From Paenibacillus silvestris (GTDB lineage Bacteria; Bacillota; Bacilli; Paenibacillales; NBRC-103111), in NCBI RefSeq assembly GCF_009882985.1, contig NZ_WTUZ01000022.1, forward strand, positions 248,001-312,000: DNA of 64,000 bases, in the 5' to 3' direction. Position numbers and translations under genes: made by a program. This document shows, piece by piece, positions 16,413-24,436 of the stretch (its first letter is position 1; every line of letters begins with the position of its first letter). The notes below the pieces were generated by a model. That model worked only from the letters and a program-made list of their open reading frames with translations. It was not told the DNA's origin and ran no database searches.

Positions 16413-16978
16413 AAATTTATACTCGCACCGGGGATGCCGGACAGACAGGCGTAATTGGGGGTCGTGTGGATAAAGACGACGCTCGTGTTGAAGCATATGG
16501 AACGACTGACGAATTGAATTGTTATGTGGGTCAGGCGATGAGCTTCATGGACCCGGCCAAATATCCGGATTTACTGCCGGATTTGCTTCAAGTGCAGCAT
16601 GAACTGTTCGACTGCGGGTCGGATCTTGCGCTTTTGAAGCAGGAGCTGCGCCCATACAAAGTAACGGCAGATATGGTGGATGCGCTTGAGGCGTGGATCG
16701 ATAGATACGATGCGGAAACGCCGGATATTACGCGGTTCATCTTGCCTGGCGGCGGAAGCGTGTCTTCTACGCTGCATGTATGCCGCACGGTTTGCCGCAG
16801 AGCGGAACGCAGGGTCGTCACGCTTGCACGCACGCAAGAAATTAACCCGGAAGTACGCAGGTACTTGAACCGGTTGTCCGATCTATTCTTTACGATTGCC
16901 CGCACAGCGAATCACCGCGAAGGGATTGCTGATGTGGAGTATGTACGCAGCGCCGAGGTGTTTAGACGTAAATCATGA
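16409..16978 (+). CDS. pduO: PduO-type ATP:cob(I)alamin adenosyltransferase
   Basis: The enzyme transfers the 5'-deoxyadenosyl group from ATP to cob(I)alamin or cobinamide. The 189-residue protein begins MKIYTRTGDAGQTGVIGG, the ATP-binding loop of the PduO family, has AYGTTDELNCYVG near residue 30 and ends with the helical signature RRAERRVVTLA and NRLSDLFFTIARTANH. ATG 16409 overlaps the cbiP stop (ATGA). AAAGGAGG lies 11 nt upstream. This provides the coenzyme form that the upstream riboswitch senses, which closes the feedback loop. Confidence 0.93.
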   Translation: MKIYTRTGDAGQTGVIGGRVDKDDARVEAYGTTDELNCYVGQAMSFMDPAKYPDLLPDLLQVQHELFDCGSDLALLKQELRPYKVTADMVDALEAWIDRYDAETPDITRFILPGGGSVSSTLHVCRTVCRRAERRVVTLARTQEINPEVRRYLNRLSDLFFTIARTANHREGIADVEYVRSAEVFRRKS

Positions 16979-17916
16979 GCTATTATGAACCGCTAGTATA
17001 TATGGTGCCGCCGGAGGAAGAGGGATTTATTCTGAAGACGGTGCTGCAAAAAAGATTGATGGTCTCACGCAAGCTGCTGTCCCGGATTAAATTGACGGAG
17101 CAAGGAATTACCGTGAATGGGGTCAGGCAGTATATTAACATTAAAGTGAAAGCCGGAGACCGTGTAGAGATTCGTATGGAGGAGGAAGCGTCCGAGGATA
17201 TTTTGCCGCAAGACCTTCCTCTGCATATTCTTCATGAAGATGAGCATCTGTTGATCCTGGCCAAAGAAGCTGGGATTATTGTGCATCCCACGCATGGACA
17301 CTACGTGAATACCATTGCTAACGGAGTCGTGTATCACTGGCAGCAGGCAGGCATTACATGCCGTTTCCGCCCTGTTCATCGGCTTGATCAAGAAACATCC
17401 GGTGTATTGGCTATCGCTAAGACGCCTTATGTACACCAGCAAATATCCGAGCAGATGATTGCGCATCAGGTGAAAAAGGAATATTTGGCCTTTGCTTGGG
17501 GGCGCTTCGAGGTGACGAAGGGAACGATTAATGAGCCTATCGACCGCGATCCCGAACAACCGCATGTGCGTATCGTGACTCCAGAAGGTTATTCGGCAGT
17601 CACCCACTACGAGGTCGTGGAACAATATTCGCAGGCAGCATTGGTTCGTATTTGGCTTGAGACCGGGAGAACGCACCAAATTCGCGTACATATGCGGCAC
17701 TTAGGTCACCCGCTTATCGGGGACAAAATGTATACATTACCTGAATTTGAGACGAGCCCGGCTGCAGAAGAGGCTGGTGAGCGGCTGAATCGGCAGGCAC
17801 TGCATGCTTTTCGGCTTGGTTTTGTTCATCCAGGGACAAGGGAATGGTCAGAGTTCAATGCTCCACTTCCTGCGGATTTAGCTGGTTTGCAAGCTTGGCT
17901 ACAAAAAAATGACTAG
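16975..17916 (+). CDS. RluA-family RNA pseudouridine synthase
   Basis: The 313-residue protein has an N-terminal S4-like RNA-binding segment (LSRIKLTEQGITVNGVRQYINIKVKAGDRVEI, residues about 38-72) and an RluA catalytic domain with the HRLDQETSG motif near residue 138, whose Asp is the catalytic residue. RTHQIRVHMRHLGHPLIGD follows near 225. It should isomerise specific uridines in rRNA or tRNA, though the target is unknown. The ATG overlaps the adenosyltransferase stop, so it is the last cistron of the B12-controlled operon although it has no known link to cobalamin. A terminator follows. Confidence 0.9.
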   Translation: MSYYEPLVYMVPPEEEGFILKTVLQKRLMVSRKLLSRIKLTEQGITVNGVRQYINIKVKAGDRVEIRMEEEASEDILPQDLPLHILHEDEHLLILAKEAGIIVHPTHGHYVNTIANGVVYHWQQAGITCRFRPVHRLDQETSGVLAIAKTPYVHQQISEQMIAHQVKKEYLAFAWGRFEVTKGTINEPIDRDPEQPHVRIVTPEGYSAVTHYEVVEQYSQAALVRIWLETGRTHQIRVHMRHLGHPLIGDKMYTLPEFETSPAAEEAGERLNRQALHAFRLGFVHPGTREWSEFNAPLPADLAGLQAWLQKND

Positions 17917-17925
17917 TTTTACAGA

Positions 17926-17956
17926 AACCATCCAAATTTTAGGGTGGTTTTTGTTT
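17926..17956 (+). terminator. Terminator ending the cobalamin operon
   Basis: Stem aaccatcc / gggtggtt followed by tttgttt. It lies just after the pseudouridine synthase stop. Confidence 0.75.
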
Positions 17957-17964
17957 GGAATAAC

Positions 17965-17993
17965 TTGACTTTCGAATTAAATTAGCCCAAAAT
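17965..17993 (+). promoter_or_regulatory. Putative sigma-A promoter for the ArsC-like gene
   Basis: TTGACT at 17965-17970 and CAAAAT at 17988-17993 are 17 bp apart. The -10 box is only a 4/6 match, so the call is tentative. Confidence 0.4.
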
Positions 17994-18044
17994 TTTAATT
18001 AATTATGAATTAGCTTTCCACTTACATAAAGGAGTCCTTACATC

Positions 18045-18410
18045 ATGGGAGTAAAAGTCTATTGTTATGATAAATGCGGCACATGCCGAGCAGCCTTGAA
18101 ATGGTTCAAAGCGCATGACGTCGAAGTCACAGAAAATGTTCCGTTATTCGAGACCCCGCCTTCTGCGGGCGAATTGTCCAAGCTGTTAAGTGATAGTGGC
18201 CTTCCAATCAAAAAGTTTTTTAACACCTCTGGTGAAGTGTACAAAGAGATGAATTTGAAGGACAAGCTCCCAGGCATGACGCAAGAACAAATGCTAGAAC
18301 TATTAGCTTCAAACGGCAGATTGATTAAACGTCCAATTGTGACGGATGGTGCGAAGGTTACGGTTGGCTTTAAGGAAGCTGAATATGAGGAAACATGGGC
18401 AAAGGGGTGA
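18045..18410 (+). CDS. ArsC/Spx-family thioredoxin-fold protein (YusI-like)
   Basis: The 121-residue protein has the N-terminal redox motif CYDKCGTCRAALKWF (CxxC at about residues 10-13) and the family tail KDKLPGMTQEQMLELLASNGRLIKRPIV. Members include arsenate reductases, the transcriptional regulator Spx and small YusI/YffB-type oxidoreductases. The length and the central NTSGEVYKEM segment suit the YusI/YffB type better than Spx. No arsenic genes are nearby. The next gene starts 7 nt after its stop. Confidence 0.8.
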   Translation: MGVKVYCYDKCGTCRAALKWFKAHDVEVTENVPLFETPPSAGELSKLLSDSGLPIKKFFNTSGEVYKEMNLKDKLPGMTQEQMLELLASNGRLIKRPIVTDGAKVTVGFKEAEYEETWAKG

Positions 18411-18417
18411 GGTGAGG

Positions 18418-19515
18418 TTGGAACAGAAGCAGAAACCACCACGCAAAAAATCACCATTAGCCATAGGCGGTTTCCTCGCGGTTTTGTTGTCGCAAGGAAA
18501 GCTGCTTTTGGCAGCCTTGAAATTAGGTAAGGTCGGCGGGGCCATCATATCTATGTTTATTACGATTTGGGCTTACGCTTATCTCGCGCCACTTCCTTTT
18601 GCCATCGGCATAGTGGTCATGATTCTCATTCATGAACTCGGTCATGTTTTTGCGGCAAAATTGAAAGGGCTTCCTGTATCAGCGCCTGTCTTTATTCCCT
18701 TCCTTGGCGCATTGATAACAATGAAAAAAAATCCGACCGATGCCGCAACAGAAGCTTTTATCGGTATCGGAGGCCCTATTTTAGGGACAGTAGGGGGCGT
18801 TGCTGCGTTTGCACTCGGCATGTATGTGGACTCCCCGGTCATTGTTTCAGTAGCTTATGCTGCGTTTTACCTGAATTTAATTAATTTATTGCCGATTCAT
18901 CCGCTGGATGGCGGTCGAATTGCAACTGCGGTAACCCGTTGGTTATGGATTGTTGGTTTAATTGGCGGTTTAGTTTTTATTTTCTACCTCGATCATTATG
19001 TCAATCAACTTATTTTCTTCGTCATCTGGGCGATGTTTGCCTGGGACTTGTATAAGAAATACGTGAAATATAGACATAGGGAGCAGTTAGTTTCTGTGTC
19101 CACACGTTTTGAATTTGCTGCCGACCATTTGCTTCAGCAAGGGTATATCATCCCTGGTGAGAATCACATGCGTGATTTGGACTTTACGACGTATTCGGAT
19201 TTACAGGGTGCAGGTGACGGCAGGCAAACGATTGTCATGTACTGGCAGGGAATTGGCTTTGAAGGTCAAGCTTATTTGCCCCAGCAAGCTTTGATTCGAA
19301 GAGTGCAGCTGGTCAAAGTAGACCGTTTGCAGAAAGAAAGTGGATTTTATCTAGGACTTCAGGTACAGGTCGATTTTTCACCTTTAGGTACTCAGGAGCG
19401 GTACTATGAGGTTCCGACCAAAACCCGCTGGAAATTCGGTGCAGCTTATTTTGGGCTCGTTTTATTCTTACTTTATATGATAAGACTAGTTCATCAAGCA
19501 GGAATTATGGATTGA
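18418..19515 (+). CDS. Site-2 protease family (M50) membrane metallopeptidase
   Basis: The 365-residue protein has about five hydrophobic helices near the N-terminus, the zinc site HELGH (VMILIHELGHVFAAK) near residue 70 and the third ligand in HPLDGGRI near 160, followed by a soluble C-terminal domain of about 110 residues and a final helix. Site-2 proteases cut substrates inside the membrane, often to release regulators. The start is uncertain: TTG 18418 and GTG 18412 both sit in aaaggggtgaggtgagg. Earlier starts would overlap the ArsC-like gene deeply. The substrate is unknown. Confidence 0.82.
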   Translation: MEQKQKPPRKKSPLAIGGFLAVLLSQGKLLLAALKLGKVGGAIISMFITIWAYAYLAPLPFAIGIVVMILIHELGHVFAAKLKGLPVSAPVFIPFLGALITMKKNPTDAATEAFIGIGGPILGTVGGVAAFALGMYVDSPVIVSVAYAAFYLNLINLLPIHPLDGGRIATAVTRWLWIVGLIGGLVFIFYLDHYVNQLIFFVIWAMFAWDLYKKYVKYRHREQLVSVSTRFEFAADHLLQQGYIIPGENHMRDLDFTTYSDLQGAGDGRQTIVMYWQGIGFEGQAYLPQQALIRRVQLVKVDRLQKESGFYLGLQVQVDFSPLGTQERYYEVPTKTRWKFGAAYFGLVLFLLYMIRLVHQAGIMD

Positions 19516-19547
19516 CTGTTTAATACAACATAACGAGGAAAACTATC

Positions 19548-20723
19548 ATGGAATTTACTGGATCAAAGCGGCTTAGTCAGTTAGGATCGGCTATTTTTTC
19601 GGAAGTGGCAGATTGGAAGAGAGAGGTTATGAACCAAGGGGTAGACGTCATAGATTTAGGTATAGGAAGTCCTGATCTACCGCCGTCTGAACGCATAATT
19701 GATGCCATCACAGAGGCAGTGCGTAACCCCGCACACTATGGGTATCCGACATCGGAAGGCAGCCTAGCTTTTCGCGAAGCGGTAGCAAGGTGGTACCAGT
19801 TCCGATTCGGAGTAGAGCTTAATCCCGACAATGAAATTTTAACGTTAATGGGTTCTCAAGATGGTCTTGCTCACTTGGCGCTTTCACTCTGTGATCCTGG
19901 GGATATCGCAATTGTTCCCGATCCAGGTTACCCCATATATTCGGCAAGTCTCGTGCTAGCGGGAGTTGAGCCTTACTTGCTGCCCCTGCGCGCTGTAAAC
20001 AATTTTTTGCCTCAATTAGATGACATCCCAGTAGACGTGGCTGCCAAAGCGAAATTCATCTTGTTAAACTATCCGAGCAATCCGCTGTCTGCTGTTGCAG
20101 ATCGTGCTTTTTTTGAGCATTTAATAGCCTATGCCAAAAAGCATGAATTGCTTGTCGTACACGATCTAGCCTACTCTGAAATGGCATTTGACGGCTTTAA
20201 ACCCATCAGCATTTTAGAGATCGAGGGCGCTAAGGAGGTTGCTGTCGAGTTTCATTCTCTGTCCAAAAGCTTTAATATGGCAGGTTGTCGGATCGCGTTC
20301 CTAACTGGAAATGCGGCTGCAGTAAGGGCGCTGCGAACGCTCAAATCGAATATCGATTATGGCGTATTCGGAGCCATTCAAGCGGCTGGCATTGCAGCAT
20401 TAGAGGAAGATATGGAACACGATCATTCCGTTGCCGGCGTTTATGAAAGAAGACGAAATGTGTTTATTTCGGCTTTAGCAGATGCAGGTTGGATCATACC
20501 GCCACCCAAGGCAACCATGTTTATCTGGGCACCCATTCCAAAAGGATGGACATCTCGACAAATTTCCCGGGAAATGCTGTTTCGTGCTGGTGTCGTTGTT
20601 ATACCTGGAGACGCTTTCGGAGCAGAAGGAGAAGGCTTTGTACGAATTGCTTTGGTGCAGGATGAAGCCAGATTACTTGAGGCGGCAAGACGCATAGGCG
20701 ATTGGCTTCGAACCGTAGAATGA
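19548..20723 (+). CDS. LL-diaminopimelate aminotransferase-like class I aminotransferase
   Basis: The 391-residue fold-type I PLP enzyme has DLGIGSPDLPPS near residue 37, YGYPTSEGSLAFREAVARWY near 68, LNYPSNPLSA near 170 and the PLP-lysine motif FHSLSKSFNMAGCRIAF near 235-250. These segments resemble DapL-type LL-diaminopimelate aminotransferases, which would give a one-step route to the cell-wall amino acid. Related alanine or methionine aminotransferases look alike, so the substrate is not certain. It follows the site-2 protease gene by 32 nt with no clear terminator between. It is not closely similar to the aminotransferase at 4859. Confidence 0.75.
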   Translation: MEFTGSKRLSQLGSAIFSEVADWKREVMNQGVDVIDLGIGSPDLPPSERIIDAITEAVRNPAHYGYPTSEGSLAFREAVARWYQFRFGVELNPDNEILTLMGSQDGLAHLALSLCDPGDIAIVPDPGYPIYSASLVLAGVEPYLLPLRAVNNFLPQLDDIPVDVAAKAKFILLNYPSNPLSAVADRAFFEHLIAYAKKHELLVVHDLAYSEMAFDGFKPISILEIEGAKEVAVEFHSLSKSFNMAGCRIAFLTGNAAAVRALRTLKSNIDYGVFGAIQAAGIAALEEDMEHDHSVAGVYERRRNVFISALADAGWIIPPPKATMFIWAPIPKGWTSRQISREMLFRAGVVVIPGDAFGAEGEGFVRIALVQDEARLLEAARRIGDWLRTVE

Positions 20724-20813
20724 AAATTAGAGATTTTGGTAAAAATAGGAGAATGAGAGATATATTAAATTTTCACGCAAGATTAAACCTTAATAGTTGA
20801 AAGGGGTAAGCAT

Positions 20814-21950
20814 ATGGACGCCATTTCCTCATTATCAGAGCTCTTAGCCGAGCAAAAGCCTTCATCGTTTGTAGAAATTCCTGGAGTGCTGGGACAGACG
20901 TTTGGGCAAGCGACAATTGCAGCTACATTACCTATGAGCAAATTATTTTCACTCTATGAAGTTGATTTAGAAGTTCAGCGTGCGATTATTCCGCGCAATC
21001 TTTCTAAATTAATTGATTATGTTAATCTGTATTTGGAAAATCGCCAACCGATCTACTTCCCGGGTATTATTTTCTCGGCAAGAGGCGCGGGTCAATACGA
21101 CGATGAGCAGCAAGCCCTTCGTTTACAGCCCATTGAGAAGCTGTATGTGGTGGATGGTCAGCACAGACTAGCAGCTTTCCAACGTATTATGGAAACATTG
21201 CAAAGTCAGATGGCACGTGCCAAAGATCGTCGGGAATACGAGAAAATGGAAGAGATCACAGAGAAGCTTCGCCGCTTATATGCCTTCCCGATTTCCACGA
21301 TGACGTACCTGGACATTAACGCTCGTCAAGAGCGCCAATTGTTTTCGGACATTAACAAGCTTCCGCGCAAGCTTGGCGGCAACTTGGCTGTGCTTCGGGA
21401 TCAACGCAGATTTTACCATGTTGCAGCAACGGAGCTTGCATCCAAAGCCCCTGCTATGCAGAAGCTGACAGTCGATATGTTCTCTGAACGCGGCAAGTCG
21501 CCTGAGTATTTGTTCTCTTATCACTTGCTGATTGAAATTTTGGTCGCTTTGTTCGAAGGCAGAATGAAATCAGCGGCACGGAATAACGGTTACCAGTATG
21601 AGGACAAAGATTTGCAGGATCTAGTAGCTTTAGCGGGCACGTACTTTAATGGTTTGCTGAATTATTTGGATGAGCCAGCCAAAGGTGATATTGTTTGGTC
21701 GGAGAATATCCAAATTGCCCTTGCCTTGTTTATTCATGAAGAAGCTACGAAAACAGGCAAATTCAATCGTTATGCGCTTGAGCATGCTTTGAAAATACTT
21801 CCTCATGTGAATTGGAATGGCATTTATGCGGGCGACGAGAAGGATCGTTTGCCAAGACGTACCCGTATCATGAAAGCTTATAATTTCATCAAAAATTTCT
21901 ATACGGAACAGAATGCTTTCCTAATCAGCGATAAGGAGGATGTGAGCTAA
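20814..21950 (+). CDS. DGQHR-domain protein, first of pair (DndB-like)
   Basis: The 378-residue protein carries the diagnostic motif DGQHR at residues 114-118 (VVDGQHRLAAF). The family's second block, LFSDINKLPRKLGG, follows after a charged helical insertion (residues about 125-155). DGQHR proteins include DndB, a repressor linked to DNA phosphorothioation, and DpdB-type proteins of deazaguanine DNA modification. No dndACDE or dpd genes are seen here. Ribosome site gaaagggg precedes ATG 20814. It is co-translated with the next gene through a TAATG overlap. The biochemical function is unknown. Confidence 0.8.
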   Translation: MDAISSLSELLAEQKPSSFVEIPGVLGQTFGQATIAATLPMSKLFSLYEVDLEVQRAIIPRNLSKLIDYVNLYLENRQPIYFPGIIFSARGAGQYDDEQQALRLQPIEKLYVVDGQHRLAAFQRIMETLQSQMARAKDRREYEKMEEITEKLRRLYAFPISTMTYLDINARQERQLFSDINKLPRKLGGNLAVLRDQRRFYHVAATELASKAPAMQKLTVDMFSERGKSPEYLFSYHLLIEILVALFEGRMKSAARNNGYQYEDKDLQDLVALAGTYFNGLLNYLDEPAKGDIVWSENIQIALALFIHEEATKTGKFNRYALEHALKILPHVNWNGIYAGDEKDRLPRRTRIMKAYNFIKNFYTEQNAFLISDKEDVS

Positions 21951-23128
21951 TGGAAGGATTACGCCTCAAAATGACGATTCATCCGTTTTGCGAGAGATTC
22001 GGGCTTTCAACCGTAGCTTTGCGCGTTCAGGATTTGCTCAATTATACGATGATCGACCCTATGGTACAGCGGAAGCTCAGCAATATGCAAAGACGCAAAA
22101 TTTCCACGTATCTGCAAGAACGCGAGCTGGATCATGTCTTTTTTGGCCCGGTTACGCTTTCACTGCGTGAAGTGAATCAGCTGTCCAAAGGCGAAAAGGA
22201 ATTTTTGCTGAAGCATGGCTCGAAGCTTTCCATTTTGGACGGACAACATCGCATCCTGGCGCTTGGTTACGTGAATGATCAAATGCAGAAGGAAGTTCGA
22301 CGCTATGAGAAGAAGCTGGTGCTTCTGAAGATTAAACAGCGTAAGATGCCTCAAGATACGGATATTAAGCAAGAAGTTGAAGAAACAGAAGGCACGATCA
22401 ATCAACTTGAGAGTAGACGTCTTGATTTAATGGAGACACAGCTTGCCGTGCAAATCTACATTGGCCTAACGGAAGAAGAAGAGCAGCAACTGTTTGGCGA
22501 CATCAACTCCAAAGTGCAGCTGGTGAGCAAAGAACTCGGTCACTCTTTCGATTCCATTGATCCGCTCAATCTGGTTATTCAGCAAGTTGTTGATCACAAC
22601 GTGTATCTCAAGGCTGTTGGTGTAGAGCGACGCAGCAATTTGACGTCCTTCAACCGCAATTTCACTTGCTTCAGCTGGTTATATGCGACAGCGACGATGT
22701 TATTTTCAGGCAGAATGCAGCCTTCTTATGAGCTTCAACGCAAGATACGTCACGATCCTTCGACGTATGTGGAGATTCTGCACCAGTTCTTCAATACGTT
22801 ATTGCCGATGATGCCTGAGCAGCCAGGTCTCGCGCAGTACACATCAGCAAATCGGGTTATCCAAGAAAGCATCGCGCTGTATTCGAACCGATTCTTATTC
22901 CCGAACGGGCAATATAATGAGGAATGGACAGATTGCTTGCAAATTCTTGAAGGATTTGACTGGTCCCATGAGAATGAGGAATTGATTTATGTCTTCGGCG
23001 CATTGGATAACGGTAAAATCAACCTGATTCACGAAAAATCATTGAAAAAACACGTGAAGCTTGTGCAATTTTTCCTCGAAGGCACAGACTCAGACAGTGC
23101 TTCGGATGAGGAAGAATCAACAGCGTAA
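21950..23128 (+). CDS. DGQHR-domain protein, second of pair (DndB-like)
   Basis: The 392-residue protein has ILDGQHRILAL with DGQHR at residues 97-101 and a second block LFGDINSKVQLVSKELG. The two blocks are separated by a longer charged coiled-coil-like insertion (residues about 108-165, rich in Lys, Glu and Arg). The N-terminal region (MVQRKLSNMQRRKIS) parallels that of the preceding protein, so the two genes probably arose by an old duplication and then diverged. Its start overlaps the stop of the first gene by one base, and a strong terminator follows, giving a two-gene unit. Function is unknown. Confidence 0.8.
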   Translation: MEGLRLKMTIHPFCERFGLSTVALRVQDLLNYTMIDPMVQRKLSNMQRRKISTYLQERELDHVFFGPVTLSLREVNQLSKGEKEFLLKHGSKLSILDGQHRILALGYVNDQMQKEVRRYEKKLVLLKIKQRKMPQDTDIKQEVEETEGTINQLESRRLDLMETQLAVQIYIGLTEEEEQQLFGDINSKVQLVSKELGHSFDSIDPLNLVIQQVVDHNVYLKAVGVERRSNLTSFNRNFTCFSWLYATATMLFSGRMQPSYELQRKIRHDPSTYVEILHQFFNTLLPMMPEQPGLAQYTSANRVIQESIALYSNRFLFPNGQYNEEWTDCLQILEGFDWSHENEELIYVFGALDNGKINLIHEKSLKKHVKLVQFFLEGTDSDSASDEEESTA

Positions 23129-23139
23129 TAGAATAGACG

Positions 23140-23186
23140 AAAAGCCTTTCTCTCTCAACAGATGTTGGGAGAGGAAGGCTTTTTTG
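23140..23186 (+). terminator. Strong terminator after the DGQHR pair
   Basis: Stem of about 19 bp (aaaagcctttctctctcaac / gttgggagaggaaggctttt, with G-U pairs) and a T run. Confidence 0.92.
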
Positions 23187-23347
23187 CTGTTAAGTGGATG
23201 TTCGCTTCGTCTGAACCAATATTGAAAGAATAGAATCCCACTAATCTACAAAAATACGAAATATACGAATATCTTCCGTCATTCGTCTATACCAAAAAAG
23301 GCCACTAGAATACTATATACTATAAAGCTTGAAAGGAGGAGAAAACG

Positions 23348-23539
23348 ATGAGTTGCTCCGTATATGCTACTTTGTCTCGAATCAGCCTTGGCACAGTCAT
23401 CACGATCCATGCAGGTACTACTCCGAACCACACAGGTAGATTTCTAGGGATCGAACATGGTAATGTTGTTCTTGCTAGTAATAATGGTACTGTATTCTTT
23501 TTCCCAGTTGATAGAATCTCCGTTATCCACATTCCTTAA
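23348..23539 (+). CDS. Small beta-rich protein, Sm/SH3-barrel-like (DUF2642-like)
   Basis: The 63-residue protein is almost all short strands: LGTVITIHAG, then HTGRFLGIEHGNVVLAS, then GTVFFFPVDRISVIHI. This is the spacing of small Sm-like or SH3-like barrels such as DUF2642/coat-associated proteins of spore formers. A strong ribosome site (gaaaggagg) precedes ATG 23348 and a good terminator follows, so it is a one-gene unit. I cannot assign a function, and the fold is inferred from the hydrophobic pattern only. Confidence 0.6.
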   Translation: MSCSVYATLSRISLGTVITIHAGTTPNHTGRFLGIEHGNVVLASNNGTVFFFPVDRISVIHIP

Positions 23540-23552
23540 TTAAAAGAGTTTG

Positions 23553-23604
23553 AAGAGGCTGTCTTGAAAGGTCAGAAATGATCTGATGGACAGCCTCTTT
23601 TTTT
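23553..23604 (+). terminator. Intrinsic terminator
   Basis: Outer stem agaggctgtc / gacagcctct with an inner small hairpin (ggtcag / ctga), followed by seven T. Confidence 0.88.
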
Positions 23605-23751
23605 GAGAGATTGTACAGCCTAAGTCTATTGCGGAAATTCTGCTATTGGGTTACACTTCCTATAATTCGGTCGTGAAGAACACGCCGCTTCGATACTTTG
23701 TATCGGGGTGGCTTTTTGTGTTTACCATGTCAAAAATAGGAGTGTGGCAGC

Positions 23752-23784
23752 ATGCAAAGTTTTGAACAGAATTACGAGGAATAG
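23752..23784 (+). other. Ten-codon open frame ended by in-frame amber; likely original start of the next gene
   Basis: ATG 23752 has aggag at 23739-23743, 8 nt upstream, and reads MQSFEQNYEE followed by TAG at 23782-23784. The reading frame after the TAG is the same as that of the downstream gene and begins at once with TTG CAA ATG. One base change (TGG to TAG) would explain the break, since Trp would suit this position. It could also be a genuine leader peptide. Confidence 0.5.
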
Positions 23785-24423
23785 TTGCAAATGAATTTAG
23801 AACAGGAAGCTAATCCGAGAAGGCGGGGATTGCTTGAGAAGGGGCTTGGTCATGGGACGGTGGAATTTCTGCAAACCATTTGGTATCCAACGGTGAAAAA
23901 TTTTGACCACCTATATCCTGAATGGGAAGTGCGTGATTTTAACGGTGGCTATCGCTATGTAGATCTGGCTTACAGGCCTGGGGGTATGAAGGGGGCTATT
24001 GAAATTCAAGGCTATGGCTCTCATGCAAGGGATCTGGATGTAGTTCGATTTAAGGATTTATGTTGGCGGCATAGTCTGATGGCGATTGATCGTTGGATAT
24101 TCTTACCTGTCGCCTACCTTTCTATTAAAGATGAACCTTGGCGGTGTCGGCAGCTCGTTCTTTCCTTCATCGGAACCTTCCTCTCGACAGAGGTGTCATC
24201 TGAGCTCACATTCCTTGAAGCTGAAACGGTTCGCTTTTCCCGTCGCCTTTTGCGTCCGTTTACACCTGTAGAATTGGCTGGTCATTTGCGAATCACGGAT
24301 CGACATGCGCGGCGGCTCCTACATAATTTGGTAGAACGTGGCTTTTTGATTGTGCATAGTGGGGAAAAGAGGTATCGCACGTATTGCTTACAGACCGAGC
24401 AGACTTTATTCGGTGGAAAATAG
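23785..24423 (+). CDS. PD-(D/E)XK nuclease-fold / winged-helix protein, probably N-terminally interrupted
   Basis: The 212-residue open part has a domain resembling DUF559/Vsr-type restriction folds: WEVRDFNGGYRYVDLAYRPGG, then AIEIQGYGSHARD (an Asp, then a Glu-x-Gln at the positions of a PD-(D/E)XK site, near residues 58-80), then DRWIFLPVAYL. A C-terminal winged helix follows (LAGHLRITDRHARRLLHNLVERGFLIV). Similar proteins are common in Paenibacillus and often annotated only as hypothetical. The in-frame TAG at 23782 removes ten upstream codons. Restart at TTG 23785 or ATG 23791 is possible because gagga lies at 23776-23780. A DNA-binding role is inferred. Confidence 0.6.
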   Translation: MQMNLEQEANPRRRGLLEKGLGHGTVEFLQTIWYPTVKNFDHLYPEWEVRDFNGGYRYVDLAYRPGGMKGAIEIQGYGSHARDLDVVRFKDLCWRHSLMAIDRWIFLPVAYLSIKDEPWRCRQLVLSFIGTFLSTEVSSELTFLEAETVRFSRRLLRPFTPVELAGHLRITDRHARRLLHNLVERGFLIVHSGEKRYRTYCLQTEQTLFGGK

Positions 24424-24436
24424 TCCATTTGAAATT

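Noticed and set aside
20814..23186. A complete phosphorothioation (dnd) system
   Set aside because: Only DGQHR-domain genes are present; no cysteine desulfurase, PAPS-reductase-like DndC, DndD ATPase or DndE is found in the neighbouring genes.
23785..24423. Mobile element or restriction-modification system around the nuclease-fold gene
   Set aside because: No methyltransferase, transposase, integrase or terminal inverted repeats were seen nearby.
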